DNA of 64,000 bases. It comes from Flammeovirga yaeyamensis (lineage in GTDB: Bacteria > Bacteroidota > Bacteroidia > Cytophagales > Flammeovirgaceae). Below, in pieces: positions 1-8,652 of the stretch. Location: positions 1,302,001-1,366,000 of the forward strand of contig NZ_CP076133.1 in NCBI RefSeq assembly GCF_018736045.1, given 5' to 3'. Each line of letters opens with the position of its first letter. The first letter of the stretch is position 1. The position numbers and the translations under genes are program-made. The notes under the pieces were generated by a model. The model worked only from the letters and a program-made list of their open reading frames with translations, was not told the DNA's origin and did not search any database.

Positions 1-932
1 TGAAAAACCTAAAGCATTTTGATGAATATCAACATGTGAATAATCATTTTTGGGGAAAAGGGAAGCAAGGAGAAATTGATATTTGGTGGTATGATGATTT
101 CGAAAGTGAATTTCAGATTATTGTTTTTAACATGAGTTTGAAGGAGGACTTTCATTTTTTAGATGATCAAAAAGACTTTGATAGTATCACGTTTCGTTTT
201 TTCCTAAATCTAGAAGTGGTGTATGATCAACTTAAAATTGGAAAAGAAAATCATTCGAATGTAGTGGTCTATAATTCAAAAAGGAGTGTTCATACAACGG
301 TACCCAAAAACCAAAAGATGACAGGAGTAACTTTTAGAATTACCAAATCCTTTATAAAGAAGTTAACGAAAGAACGATGGGATCAAATATCTGATATCAT
401 AGGAAATTCTGAAAACTGGATGATACATGAAACTTTAAGTCTAGAGATGGATAGAATACTAAAGGACATTATCATTTTACAAAGTGGGATAGAAGGTAAA
501 TATGGACTCACTTTGTCCAAATCAATCGAGTTAATCACTTATTTACTGATTCAGATTGTACACCACCGTTCAAATCAGAAAGCTTTTCGAATTGATGACG
601 ACTTAATGGTTGAACTATTTAAAATTAAAGATCAGTTATTAGATAATTTGATGGATCCCCCTCCAATTACTGAATTGAGTCAGGAATACGGGATGAATAT
701 AGGAAAGCTGAGGAACAATTTTAAAAAGGTATTTGGTAGTTCCCCCCATCAATTTATTATTAATGAAAGATTAATTGAAGCGAGAAGACTAGTAAAAAAC
801 ACAAAAATGAGTATGTCCGAAATCTCTGATTTAACTGGTTTTACAGACTCTTCCCATTTCTCTAAAGAATATCGAAAGAAGTATGCTATAGCTCCATTAA
901 AGGATAGGAAAGATAAATCTAAGATACTTTAA
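1..932 (+). CDS. AraC-family transcriptional regulator (5' partial)
   Basis: DNA-binding regulator cut by the left window edge. The frame is open from base 3, and the residues before the first in-frame GTG (base 36) align with the interior of the paralogs at 2371 and 4737, so base 36 is not the true start. The N-terminal part is the effector/dimerisation region of this group. The last ~100 residues hold the two AraC helix-turn-helix units (ITELSQEYGMNIGKLRNNF and SMSEISDLTGFTDSSHFSKE). It belongs to a local family with the genes at 2371, 4737 and 12845. The ligand is unknown. Its target may be a neighbouring outer-membrane gene, but that is inference. Confidence 0.9.
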   Translation, partial: KNLKHFDEYQHVNNHFWGKGKQGEIDIWWYDDFESEFQIIVFNMSLKEDFHFLDDQKDFDSITFRFFLNLEVVYDQLKIGKENHSNVVVYNSKRSVHTTVPKNQKMTGVTFRITKSFIKKLTKERWDQISDIIGNSENWMIHETLSLEMDRILKDIIILQSGIEGKYGLTLSKSIELITYLLIQIVHHRSNQKAFRIDDDLMVELFKIKDQLLDNLMDPPPITELSQEYGMNIGKLRNNFKKVFGSSPHQFIINERLIEARRLVKNTKMSMSEISDLTGFTDSSHFSKEYRKKYAIAPLKDRKDKSKIL

Positions 933-1182
933 ATATTTGTATATAATTCATCTAGATTTTGAGGGTATATATAGAGAAAAACAAAATCCTACCTTGAACA
1001 AAATTCACTGTAGGATTGATATTGGATAAATACAAAAGTATATAATTCCGCTGTTGTTATCTTTTTAAACTTAGGTTTAAAAATAGATTAACTTTTTTAG
1101 ACCTAACTTTAAGTAGTGTACGGATAAATATTATTGTTAAAGAGATAATAAGCATAGTTAAAAAGTTGTTAGTTTGTAAAAG
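933..1182. other. Intergenic stretch without a gene
   Basis: No coding frame is convincing here. Two imperfect hairpins are visible. One pairs 985-992 with 1010-1017 around a long loop. The other pairs 1071-1083 with 1093-1106 around a short AT-rich loop. Neither has a clear U-tract. They may end the AraC transcript, but this is weak. Confidence 0.4.
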
Positions 1183-1204
1183 GACTCCCTAAAACTAGGG
1201 AGTC
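1183..1204 (-). terminator. Terminator candidate for the barrel gene 1258-2082
   Basis: An 8-bp perfect stem (GACTCCCT/AGGGAGTC) with a 6-nt loop lies about 50 bp past the stop of the minus-strand gene. On that strand it is followed by CTTTT, a short U-tract. Moderate support. Confidence 0.55.
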
Positions 1205-1257
1205 ACTTAAGATATGATAGGGGTTCTATTACGAACGATTAGTATTCTAGCACTAAA

Positions 1258-2082
1258 TTACTTTTTGAAAACGAAGGTAGTCATGAACCTTAACTCATGC
1301 TGACCAACGTGGTCCGGCTTAACAACGTTGTTGTAGTATTGTACACCAAGGTTTACAGGTAGTTTACCCATAAATACAAGCTTACTGATACCACCACCTA
1401 CTGGCACTGTCCATTGCTGACCTTTTTCAGCATTCCAGTTGGCTACAATTGTAGGGAATGTGTTGATCATCCAACCTTTACCTAAACTTTTTGCGATTAA
1501 TGTCTGACCAACGAATGTGTTTACATCGTTTCTATTTTGGTCGCCAGCAAAAGATACTGTTTGACGGAAGATCATATCGAATGTCCAACCGTTAGTTTGG
1601 TATACTAAAGCCAATGAAGCACCTGCACTCCATTTACCTGTCCCTAACATGTCGCTTGTTGCAGTAGGCATATCGATCGATGGACCAATACCCCAAGCTA
1701 ATTTACCTACATTTTTAGGAGCAAAGAAGAACGAGTAGTTCAAATCTGTAATTCCAAATTGAGGATTTAAATTATTTTCTAATCCAGTTGTTGCAGGTAA
1801 ATAAGACAACCCCATTACACCACGGTGTACGATACTGAATTTTTCAAATTCTTGAGCCACGATAGGTTGTAATGACATCGTGTAAGTGGTACCGTCCATA
1901 CCAGGGATTCCCATACCCAAATTGTGTTGGATTGGTAATGCAATAATACTTGATAATGGGTTTTGCAATTTGTTTGCAATGTCATCAGCAGCATCTTGAG
2001 CATTAACAGCTGTAATTCCAAACACAGATAAAGCAATAAAAGCCAAAGCTTTTGAAGGTAGTAATTTTTTAAGAAGTTTCAT
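1258..2082 (-). CDS. Outer-membrane beta-barrel, transporter/'neuromedin U'-type (phenol MetA-like)
   Basis: Exported barrel protein of about 274 residues. The start is the ATG at 2082, which gives a clean signal peptide (LLKKLLPSKALAFIALSVFG, then ITAVNAQ); a longer frame to 2184 would add a non-signal extension across the promoter. After the signal comes ANKLQNPLSSIIALPIQ, the hallmark opening of the family annotated as transporter, neuromedin U or MetA-pathway-of-phenol-degradation. Alternating aromatic beta strands follow, ending in FVFKK. Its role in transport is a family-level guess. The promoter carries the shared 21-bp element described at 2115-2179. Confidence 0.8.
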   Translation of the reverse strand: MKLLKKLLPSKALAFIALSVFGITAVNAQDAADDIANKLQNPLSSIIALPIQHNLGMGIPGMDGTTYTMSLQPIVAQEFEKFSIVHRGVMGLSYLPATTGLENNLNPQFGITDLNYSFFFAPKNVGKLAWGIGPSIDMPTATSDMLGTGKWSAGASLALVYQTNGWTFDMIFRQTVSFAGDQNRNDVNTFVGQTLIAKSLGKGWMINTFPTIVANWNAEKGQQWTVPVGGGISKLVFMGKLPVNLGVQYYNNVVKPDHVGQHELRFMTTFVFKK

Positions 2083-2114
2083 TTTTTTCGTGATTTTCGT
2101 TCTATTTGATAATA

Positions 2115-2179
2115 CAAATGTAGAGGGTTGAAAAAGGAAACTTTTGGAAAAAAGAGCGTAGTTTTGGTAAAAAAAGAAA
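2115..2179 (-). promoter_or_regulatory. Promoter with 21-bp shared operator, copy A
   Basis: On the minus strand the element TTTCTTTTTTTACCAAAACT(A) occupies 2179-2159. Exactly 36 bp further on lies TACATTTG (2122-2115), a match to the Bacteroidota -7 box TAnnTTTG, 32 bp before the ATG at 2082. The same element with the same spacing occurs at 5715 and 6790. Between the two boxes a second T-rich block (CTTTTTTCCAAAAG) lies about two helical turns away, as in direct-repeat AraC sites. Confidence 0.6.
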
Positions 2180-2180
2180 C

Positions 2181-2215
2181 ACACCTAAAGTATTCATTAC
2201 GATTACTTTAGGTGT
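2181..2215 (-). terminator. Terminator for the AraC gene 2371-3345
   Basis: A perfect 12-bp stem (ACACCTAAAGTA/TACTTTAGGTGT) with an 11-nt loop, followed on the minus strand by GTTTCTTTTTTT. The U-tract overlaps operator copy A of the next gene downstream, so the end of one unit and the control region of the next are physically merged. Confidence 0.6.
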
Positions 2216-2370
2216 TAATTTATATTTAATATTATCTGTAAATATTAATTAAAATCACTTGAAAATACTGTGTGTTTGCTCTACTTTTTGAAACTTCAAC
2301 TATATAGAAACACTCTTTTCTAAAAAGGTTGAACTTACTACTAAAAAGAAGAATTATTTAACAATTGTAG

Positions 2371-3345
2371 CTATGCAATTTTACAATGTTGAATCTTCCT
2401 TTCCCTTAAAGGAGCATTGCCAAATTCCTTTTTATATAGTTTTGTAAAATGAGAAGAATCGGCAAAACCTAGTAAGTCTGAAATTTCTGACATACTTAAG
2501 GAAGTAGTAAATACTTTTCTTCTTGTTTTAAACAAACGTTCCCTTATTAAAAATTGATGAGGTGTAAGTCCATATACCGACCGAAATGTTTTTCTAAGTT
2601 TAGGGATACTAATACCAAATTCTCTACTTAATTCTTTTAATGTAGGAGGTTCCATGAGGTTAGAAATGATCATTTTTTTTACTTCAAGCATTTCCTCTCT
2701 TACATCTATAGTCAGGTACTTTTCTTTAGACTCTTTTCTTCTTTGGTTGATATTCACCAAAAAATGAGTAATCAATTCAATAATCTTAGATGATTTAAAC
2801 CCAAATTTCCCAGGTATATCAATTTGTAAAGAAAAGATTTCACGTATGCAGTGCTCCATTTCTTGATTCATTGTATGAAACAAGTAGGGTTTATCATCAA
2901 ATAAATTGGAAAAATATAAAGCATCTTCTTTTAAAACATGATGTAGTAAACGGTCGGAAAAACTACAGGCAATTCCTTTTATATGCTCATTTTCTTTAAG
3001 ATCAAGCTTTATTTCATCTCCTTTCTTAAATAGGATGCTTTTTACGTTTTCCCCTTCTCCGATACAATGACCTTTAAAATACACATTGGATTCCCATATG
3101 AATAAGGCTAAATATTGATTGTCTGATTTGATCTCATCTTCTATTACAGTATTTTGAGAAACGTGAAATTCGAAAAGTACTGTATTTAGAATAGTTTCCA
3201 TTTCATTAAATAACCAATAGTTACAAGTGCCATGATCACTATACCCGGAGTAGAAGTTTTCTCTTTGTACGATTTTAGTGAACTGATTGAAGTAAGCTTC
3301 TAATTCAGAAGCTTTTTTAAGGCTAATAAAGTTATGCTTGTTCAT
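2371..3345 (-). CDS. AraC-family transcriptional regulator
   Basis: 324-residue regulator, full length for this local family. An N-terminal sensor region of about 215 residues precedes a C-terminal AraC double helix-turn-helix (LKELSREFGISIPKLRKTF and SMSEISDLLGFADSSHFTKL) and the usual basic tail. It is closely similar to 4737-5711 along the whole length. It sits upstream of, and in the same direction as, the barrel gene 1258-2082, whose promoter carries a shared element, so that gene is a plausible target. The ligand is unknown. Confidence 0.93.
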   Translation of the reverse strand: MNKHNFISLKKASELEAYFNQFTKIVQRENFYSGYSDHGTCNYWLFNEMETILNTVLFEFHVSQNTVIEDEIKSDNQYLALFIWESNVYFKGHCIGEGENVKSILFKKGDEIKLDLKENEHIKGIACSFSDRLLHHVLKEDALYFSNLFDDKPYLFHTMNQEMEHCIREIFSLQIDIPGKFGFKSSKIIELITHFLVNINQRRKESKEKYLTIDVREEMLEVKKMIISNLMEPPTLKELSREFGISIPKLRKTFRSVYGLTPHQFLIRERLFKTRRKVFTTSLSMSEISDLLGFADSSHFTKLYKKEFGNAPLRERKIQHCKIA

Positions 3346-3744
3346 TTAGAAAAAAAATTGATGAATAATTAGGTTCACCATTTCTCAAAATTGTTGTAAA
3401 ATAGAGTGTAGGGAAGCATTCTGATATTTACCATATAATTACAAAAAAGTAAATATCAGTGGATAGGTTCATCTAAGAAGGATATCTAATTTTGATTTAA
3501 AAATTCTAAACTATTTAATAAATATTTAGATATAATTGATCGAAGAAATTTTAAAGGTAAGAGATAAACCTTCAGTGATTGTTATTTAATTTACAGTACA
3601 TTCATATCTTAGTTATTTTTGAGTAAATGCTTGAACATCATTCAAAACTTCATCTAAAAACTCGAATTATCAATTGATGTAAATTGTTAGAAGACATTTT
3701 GGGCCTTTATCAATAGGGTTTGATCCTTTACACACATTTTGAAC
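3346..3744. other. Intergenic stretch without a gene
   Basis: About 400 bp, very AT-rich. I find no coding frame with a start context or family resemblance, no strong hairpin and no clear TAnnTTTG box. The promoter of the AraC gene at 2371-3345 must lie in its left end. Confidence 0.4.
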
Positions 3745-4125
3745 CTATTTAGGTGTTTTAATTATAGTTGTAACTTCAGAAGGGCTAAATCCTTTTATTT
3801 TTTTAAACATCTGAGAAAAAGTGGAAGGATAATCATACCCTAATTCATAGGCAATCTGACTAATATTTTTTTGCTTTGATTGTAGCATCTTATGTGCTTT
3901 ATTCATTTTAGATATCATAAAATATTGATAGACAGAATTATTAAACACAGTTTTAAAGTCTCTTTTTAATTTTGATTTACTTATACCAAACTCTAAGGAT
4001 AAATTTTCTAAATTAATTTTTTCTCTTACGCTACTATCTAATCGTTCTTTAATTTTTAAAAGACGCTGATAATCATCTATGTGTATTCCATTTAAAGTAT
4101 CATTGGTAATTAGTTCATTTACCTT
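3745..4125 (-). pseudogene. AraC-type DNA-binding domain, 3' part of a broken regulator
   Basis: From the ATG at 4125 this frame encodes about 126 residues that are almost only the AraC double HTH (LENLSLEFGISKSKLKRDF and ISQIAYELGYDYPSTFSQMF). Its ATG lies 11 bp inside the 3' end of the upstream frame 4115-4435, in another reading frame. The two parts together are about 95 residues shorter than the intact neighbours. I read this as one regulator with an internal deletion and frame change. A genuine small HTH protein translated by coupling is the alternative. Confidence 0.6.
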
Positions 4126-4435
4126 CATAACAACATGGGTCAAAATCTTTAAAATAATGAGAAACATATCCCTTTTTAACAACATTAATATGTATACTAT
4201 CTTTCACCTTACTTACCTTTCTTCTTATGTGAAGTGGTTCTTTTAAATTAGTATCTGCGATAACAAAATGAACTCCATCCATGATATCATAGGCTGTCCA
4301 ATCCATTGTACCTAAATGATTATCTAAACGATAATTATTATCTGTGATTTTTCCCCCTAAATTTTCTTTGAATGCTTCAAAATAATTTTGACATTTTCCT
4401 TCAGTCATAGTGAAATCAATTTTAGTTTTTTCCAT
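4115..4435 (-). pseudogene. Sensor-domain fragment, 5' part of a broken AraC regulator
   Basis: 106-residue frame starting at the ATG at 4435. It contains the opening of an AraC-type sensor domain (TAYDIMDGVHFVIADTNL, then HIRRKVSKVKDSIHINVVKK). It stops just after FKDFDPCC, where intact members would continue for roughly another hundred residues. The HTH part follows in a different frame. A separately expressed small protein cannot be excluded from sequence alone. Confidence 0.55.
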
Positions 4436-4476
4436 TTGTAAAGTTTTTAAAGGTAAATATGAAATTGTGATCAGCA

Positions 4477-4680
4477 GAAAAAGACTGTTAGTAATCTAAC
4501 AGCCTTTATAACCATTTCAATTTTAATTAATTGAATGCCGAACTAGCAAGCGTTCGTATCTATTCGTAATGATAGTCGGTTTTAGTCACATTCATTTTCT
4601 CAACTTGTTCTCTTTTTTTTTGGGTAAAGAATAAATTATCAACCTCTATATTGATTGTGATACAAATATAAAGAGGTATT
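4477..4680 (-). ncRNA. Candidate small transcript (about 190 nt) upstream of the broken AraC gene
   Basis: On the minus strand TATATTTG (4680-4673) fits the -7 box TAnnTTTG. About 170 bp later comes a stem CTGTTAG/CTAACAG (4485-4502) followed by CTTTTTC, a terminator. In between there is only an 11-codon frame beginning MNVTKTDYHYE and a small stem CGAAC/GTTCG. This has the layout of a small RNA or of a leader with an attenuator for 3745-4435. No known RNA family is recognised. Confidence 0.35.
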
Positions 4681-4684
4681 AAAA

Positions 4685-4707
4685 AAGCTCTTTGAATAAA
4701 AGAGCTT
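4685..4707 (-). terminator. Terminator for the AraC gene 4737-5711
   Basis: Stem AAGCTCTT/AAGAGCTT with a 7-nt loop, 30 bp past the stop codon of the minus-strand gene, followed on that strand by a run of T. Confidence 0.75.
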
Positions 4708-4736
4708 CATTTTTGTATAAAAGTGATTTTCTTCAA

Positions 4737-5711
4737 TTAGCTATGTTTTTGTTTTCTTTCAGTTAAAGGAGTGATACCAAATTCTTTTTTATAGAGCTTA
4801 GTAAAATGTGATGAATCTGTAAAACCCAAAAGGTCAGATATTTCCGTCATACTCTCTTTGGTTTGAATCACCTTTCTTCTCGCTTCATGCAATCTTTCTC
4901 TTATAATAAATTGATGTGGTGATAATCCAAAAACATTTTTGAAATCTTTTCTGAGTTTAGGAATGCTTACACCAAGTTCCTGACTTAACGATTCGATGGT
5001 AGGAGGATACATCAAGTCACTTACTAAAATTGTTTTAATGTTAAAGATATCTTCAGTTTCTTTTTGAGTTAAATCAAATTTCTTTTGACCTGTTCTATGT
5101 GTATAGAATTGAGTGAAAAAGTGGGTAATCAGCTCCAAAATTTTAGCCGATGAAAAGCCATACTTTCCAATTCTTTCAGATTGTAGGGCAAAAAGCTCAC
5201 GAATGCATTGTTCCATTTCGTAAGTGATATGCTCAAAGAACACCCAATTACTATTGTTCTTTAATAAATCATTTAGCTCATCGTAATTTTCTCTACCTGT
5301 ATTTTGTAATAGTTTCTCAGATAGATGCACTGTAATTCCTTTTATTTTCTGACCAGGATCACATTTAACAATGGTTCTTCTATGTGCATTAAAAATAGCA
5401 GCACCTTCAACATATCCGCTACCAATTTTTTTATCTTTATAATTCACGCTAGAATCCAAAAGAAATACGAGTAAATAGCCGTTATCATCATTCTGAATAT
5501 CCTCAAAAACGATGGGTTTCTCAATTTCAATATCATAAAGAACAGAGCTAATGTAATGATCAAATTCGTCGAATAGCCAATAATTAAATACGCCATCATC
5601 AGATTTTCCCCAGTAATGATTACCCTTAATTTCCGTTTCATCAAAAAGGTTAAAGTACTCTCTAAAAGCCTCATCCGTATAATGTCCGTCTAAATTATGT
5701 CTATTCATCAA
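4737..5711 (-). CDS. AraC-family transcriptional regulator
   Basis: 324-residue paralog of the regulator at 2371-3345, with matching order: opening FREYFNLFDETEIKGNHYWG, a sensor region to about residue 215, then the AraC double HTH (IESLSQELGVSIPKLRKDF and SMTEISDLLGFTDSSHFTKL). It is divergently transcribed from the barrel gene 5886-6569. The shared gap contains operator copy B, oriented toward the barrel gene. That makes it the best candidate local activator of that gene. Confidence 0.93.
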   Translation of the reverse strand: MMNRHNLDGHYTDEAFREYFNLFDETEIKGNHYWGKSDDGVFNYWLFDEFDHYISSVLYDIEIEKPIVFEDIQNDDNGYLLVFLLDSSVNYKDKKIGSGYVEGAAIFNAHRRTIVKCDPGQKIKGITVHLSEKLLQNTGRENYDELNDLLKNNSNWVFFEHITYEMEQCIRELFALQSERIGKYGFSSAKILELITHFFTQFYTHRTGQKKFDLTQKETEDIFNIKTILVSDLMYPPTIESLSQELGVSIPKLRKDFKNVFGLSPHQFIIRERLHEARRKVIQTKESMTEISDLLGFTDSSHFTKLYKKEFGITPLTERKQKHS

Positions 5712-5714
5712 CGA

Positions 5715-5779
5715 TTTCTTTTTTTACCAAAACTAGGTTTTTTTATACAACATTACTAAGATATTTTCCTACACATTTG
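5715..5779 (+). promoter_or_regulatory. Promoter with 21-bp shared operator, copy B
   Basis: The element at 5715-5735 is identical in all 21 positions to copy A. Exactly 36 bp downstream is CACATTTG (5772-5779), the same relative place as TACATTTG in copy A. A second T-rich half (GTTTTTTTATACAACAT) follows about 20 bp after the first. It lies between the AraC gene 4737-5711 and the barrel gene 5886-6569 and points to the latter. Confidence 0.6.
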
Positions 5780-5885
5780 TAATGTTCTTAATCGATACTA
5801 TGAGTTACGATGATAAGTGTAAAGGTATAAAACAACTTTTGGATTTGTCAAAGTAAACACAATAATCATCTCACAAATTTACAAA

Positions 5886-6569
5886 ATGAACTACCTAATA
5901 AGATATAAGATTTATTTGCTACCTGTGTTATTAGTTTTCTCCTTAGGAGTGAATGCTCAGGATAAATTAAAATTAACTGGTAGTGCAGATATTGTGAGTC
6001 ATTATGTGTGGAGAGGTATTGATTATGGATACAGTCCTGCTATACAACCCGATATAGAATTACAGTATAAGGGGTTTTACTTAGGAGGATGGGGTACCTA
6101 TGCTTGGTTGCCTTGGAATGGGGTTTATGAATTTGAATACCGCTTTGGTTATACTTTCGAAAAGTTAGGTTTAAGTATTCAGGTGATCGACTATTTATAT
6201 TCCACAGCAACATTCGATAGCCCTAAGACATCATTTGGTGTAGATCAAGAGGATATTCATTTTGGTCACTCATTTGAGTTAGGGGCAATCCAAAGAATCA
6301 AAAATTTTCATTTAGCAGGTTACATTAATCTAAGTGAAGATAATGATATCTATGTTGAGGCAGGGTATAATTATAAAGGTTTTGAACTAGTAGTAGGAGC
6401 CGGAAATAACGAATATACGGTGGATAATAATTTCACATTCGTCAATATTAGTTTGATGAAAACGTTTGATATTGAGTATTCAGAAAAGTATTCATCATCC
6501 TTGTTTTTTGGAGGAACATATAATCCAGATACCAGTGTATTCCACTTATTGTTCGGAGCTACATTTTAA
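5886..6569 (+). CDS. TorF/Gcw_chp-type putative porin
   Basis: 227-residue exported beta-barrel. The signal peptide ends at FSLGVNAQ. It is followed by TGSADIVSHYVWRGIDYG and AIQPDIELQYKGFYLGGWG, the characteristic N-terminal strands of the TorF (Gcw_chp) porin-like family. The C-terminus ends in F (LLFGATF), as is usual for outer-membrane insertion. The substrate is unknown. It is preceded by operator copy B and followed by a strong terminator at 6741, so it is probably a single-gene unit. Confidence 0.82.
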   Translation: MNYLIRYKIYLLPVLLVFSLGVNAQDKLKLTGSADIVSHYVWRGIDYGYSPAIQPDIELQYKGFYLGGWGTYAWLPWNGVYEFEYRFGYTFEKLGLSIQVIDYLYSTATFDSPKTSFGVDQEDIHFGHSFELGAIQRIKNFHLAGYINLSEDNDIYVEAGYNYKGFELVVGAGNNEYTVDNNFTFVNISLMKTFDIEYSEKYSSSLFFGGTYNPDTSVFHLLFGATF

Positions 6570-6740
6570 GATAAAATAAATCAAACATTAAGAATGGAAA
6601 GTAGTCTTATCCAAATGTTGTTTGCCACTTGATCTTAATAGTTCGTTTTGCTGAAGCTTGAAGAATTTAATTAGTTAGATAGTTAGATACAGATAGTAGT
6701 TAGATCATTAGATCAAGAAACGTAAATTTGGATGAGTATT

Positions 6741-6767
6741 CACGCATTGTTTTATGAACGATGCGTG
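6741..6767 (+). terminator. Terminator after the TorF-type gene
   Basis: An 11-bp stem (CACGCATTGTT/AACGATGCGTG, one G-U pair) with a 5-nt loop, followed directly by eight or nine T residues on the plus strand. A clear intrinsic terminator about 170 bp past the stop. Confidence 0.85.
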
Positions 6768-6789
6768 TTTTTTTTCTCTTATTTTCCGC

Positions 6790-6854
6790 TTTCTTTTTTT
6801 ACCAAAAGTACATTGTTTTTTACAATAGAGTGTTTGACTTAATCAAGATATTTG
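6790..6854 (+). promoter_or_regulatory. Promoter with 21-bp shared operator, copy C
   Basis: The element at 6790-6810 matches copies A and B in 20 of 21 positions (G instead of C after ACCAAAA). Again exactly 36 bp separate it from an octamer ending in TTTG (GATATTTG, 6847-6854). A second half (GTTTTTTACAATA) lies about 20 bp downstream of the first. It heads the cupin/BamA-like pair at 6944-8652. Confidence 0.6.
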
Positions 6855-6943
6855 TTCTAACAAACCGGGTGAACACAACCCAATAAATGAAAACTAATTG
6901 GGACCTCAAAAATCTACTGAAAGTTCCATTGGTAAATACAGAT

Positions 6944-7438
6944 ATGAAAAAATTAATACTACCCATCTTAATGTTGTTGACCTGCTTTTCTTGTAAAACA
7001 ATGCAAAAGCAGGAAACAGAAATTAGATTTGCAGAATCATTAGGCGGTACTATTCCAAGTGTTACAGGCTTGCTGGAAACACATACAATGTACCATGAAA
7101 AGACTTTAACTAAACTACCAGATTGGCCCAAAGAATATCAGATAAGTGGTGATCTTAGACAATGGGAAAAAGTAATCTATAGAGGTGAGGAAATGGTAGG
7201 AGCTATTTGGATGTCCAAACCAGGGAAGTTACAAGTAGAAAGTTATCCATATGATCAAATGGTTTTAGTATTGGAAGGGGATGTTACTTTAAACCCTACC
7301 AATGGAGAAAAGAAAGTATATCGACCAGGAGATCTTTTCTTTGTCCCTAAAGGATACTCAGGTACTTGGGAAATGGACTCAGATTACAAAGAATTTATCA
7401 TTGTAGAAAAGAAAGCTTGGGAAACTTACGGGGAGTAA
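6944..7438 (+). CDS. Cupin-domain lipoprotein
   Basis: About 164 residues from the ATG at 6944. An upstream in-frame start at 6887 lies within the leader and would bury the signal. The lipobox is LLTCFSCK. The body is a single Cupin_3 (DUF861) barrel: GAIWMSKPGKLQVESYP, VLVLEGDVTL, YRPGDLFFVPKGYSGTWEM. The usual metal-binding His/Glu set is not obvious, so a binding rather than catalytic role is possible. It probably forms an operon with the barrel gene 33 bp downstream. Confidence 0.8.
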   Translation: MKKLILPILMLLTCFSCKTMQKQETEIRFAESLGGTIPSVTGLLETHTMYHEKTLTKLPDWPKEYQISGDLRQWEKVIYRGEEMVGAIWMSKPGKLQVESYPYDQMVLVLEGDVTLNPTNGEKKVYRPGDLFFVPKGYSGTWEMDSDYKEFIIVEKKAWETYGE

Positions 7439-7470
7439 TTCTAAGCTTAGACTAACAAAAAAATATAGAT

Positions 7471-8652
7471 ATGAAAAAAAAGATACTAATTGGATTGCTG
7501 TTTTATTCTACTCTCATTAGCATAAAATCATTTGCACAAGAAACAAAACAAGAGGAGAAAGTTGTAAATAAAAAACATCAAGATAGACCAGAATTCGATG
7601 ATGAAGAAGAAAGAAAAGGAGTAAAATTTAACATTGTTCCTCTTCCTTCTTACGATCCTGCCACTAAGTGGGGAGTAACTTTATTAGGGTCAATTACTTA
7701 TTACCCGAGTAAAGGAGATTTGGTTTCACCACCCTCAATGTCAGGTATAGGTGGTAATTATACATCTAACGGAAGTTATTTTGCTGGCTTCTTTAACGAC
7801 CTATATCTAAAAGAAGACCTTTGGAGAATTAATAATTTTGGAATGTTCGGTCGAGCAAACCAAATCTATAAATTATCTCCAGATCCAACGAATGCAGATC
7901 TTCCATTGGAACAAGCTGATGTAGCATTAAATGTCACCATGTTTAACATGATGGTAGAGAGAAAAATCTTCTCAAGAGTGTATGCAGGTTTAGGATATAT
8001 TTATTCAGGTCGTCAAACAGTAGGGCGTAATGAAGAATCGGACCGATTGTTAGAAGCAAATGGTTTCGGAGATGATTTTATCAATACCCATGGTCTTCGT
8101 TATTCATTAACCTATGATTCAAGAGACAATGTAAACTACCCTTACAAAGGAAAGTTTGTGAACGTTCGAATGGATCAAATGCTAGGGGAGAACAGTCAAA
8201 ATATTTTCACTGCTGACTATAGACAGTTCTTTACAGTTGGACATGTGAGTAATGTTATCGCCTTCCAAGGTTTTGGTCGATTTATCTCCAAAGATGGCAC
8301 CAGAGATTTCTGGTCAACCTATGGTAGAGCTTCAGAAATTCTACAAAGAGGATACGAAGCCGGTAGAAGAATGGATAGAAACTTAGTCAATTTCCAGGCA
8401 GAATACCGTAAAGAAACACCTTGGTTAAACCACAAATTAGGTTTTGTTGGTTCAGTAGGTATAGGTAAAGTTTTTGGTAGCGATGATGAGTCAGGAATGT
8501 CTCAAAGTTTTAGAAACGCAGAGTGGCTTCCTGCAGTATCTGTAGGAGCCAGATATAGATTATTACCATATGAACGCATGAATATAAATGTGGATTATGC
8601 ATGTGGTAAAGATGGACATATGTTCTACTTCGGTATTAGTGAATTCTTTTAG
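7471..8652 (+). CDS. BamA/TamA-family outer-membrane protein without POTRA domains
   Basis: 393-residue exported protein. After a signal peptide ending at KSFAQE and an acidic linker of about 30 residues comes a surface-antigen-type (Bac_surface_Ag) beta-barrel: FNIVPLPSYDPATKWGVTLL at its start, the conserved YDSRDNVNYPYKGKFVNVRM in the middle, and a C-terminal YFGISEFF. No POTRA repeats are present, so it is a short barrel-only member rather than the assembly factor BamA. It is co-oriented with the cupin lipoprotein under operator copy C. Confidence 0.82.
   Translation: MKKKILIGLLFYSTLISIKSFAQETKQEEKVVNKKHQDRPEFDDEEERKGVKFNIVPLPSYDPATKWGVTLLGSITYYPSKGDLVSPPSMSGIGGNYTSNGSYFAGFFNDLYLKEDLWRINNFGMFGRANQIYKLSPDPTNADLPLEQADVALNVTMFNMMVERKIFSRVYAGLGYIYSGRQTVGRNEESDRLLEANGFGDDFINTHGLRYSLTYDSRDNVNYPYKGKFVNVRMDQMLGENSQNIFTADYRQFFTVGHVSNVIAFQGFGRFISKDGTRDFWSTYGRASEILQRGYEAGRRMDRNLVNFQAEYRKETPWLNHKLGFVGSVGIGKVFGSDDESGMSQSFRNAEWLPAVSVGARYRLLPYERMNINVDYACGKDGHMFYFGISEFF

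Noticed and set aside
1258-2184. Longer start at 2184 for the barrel gene
   Set aside because: It would place non-signal sequence before a clear signal peptide and would run across the -7 box and the shared operator.
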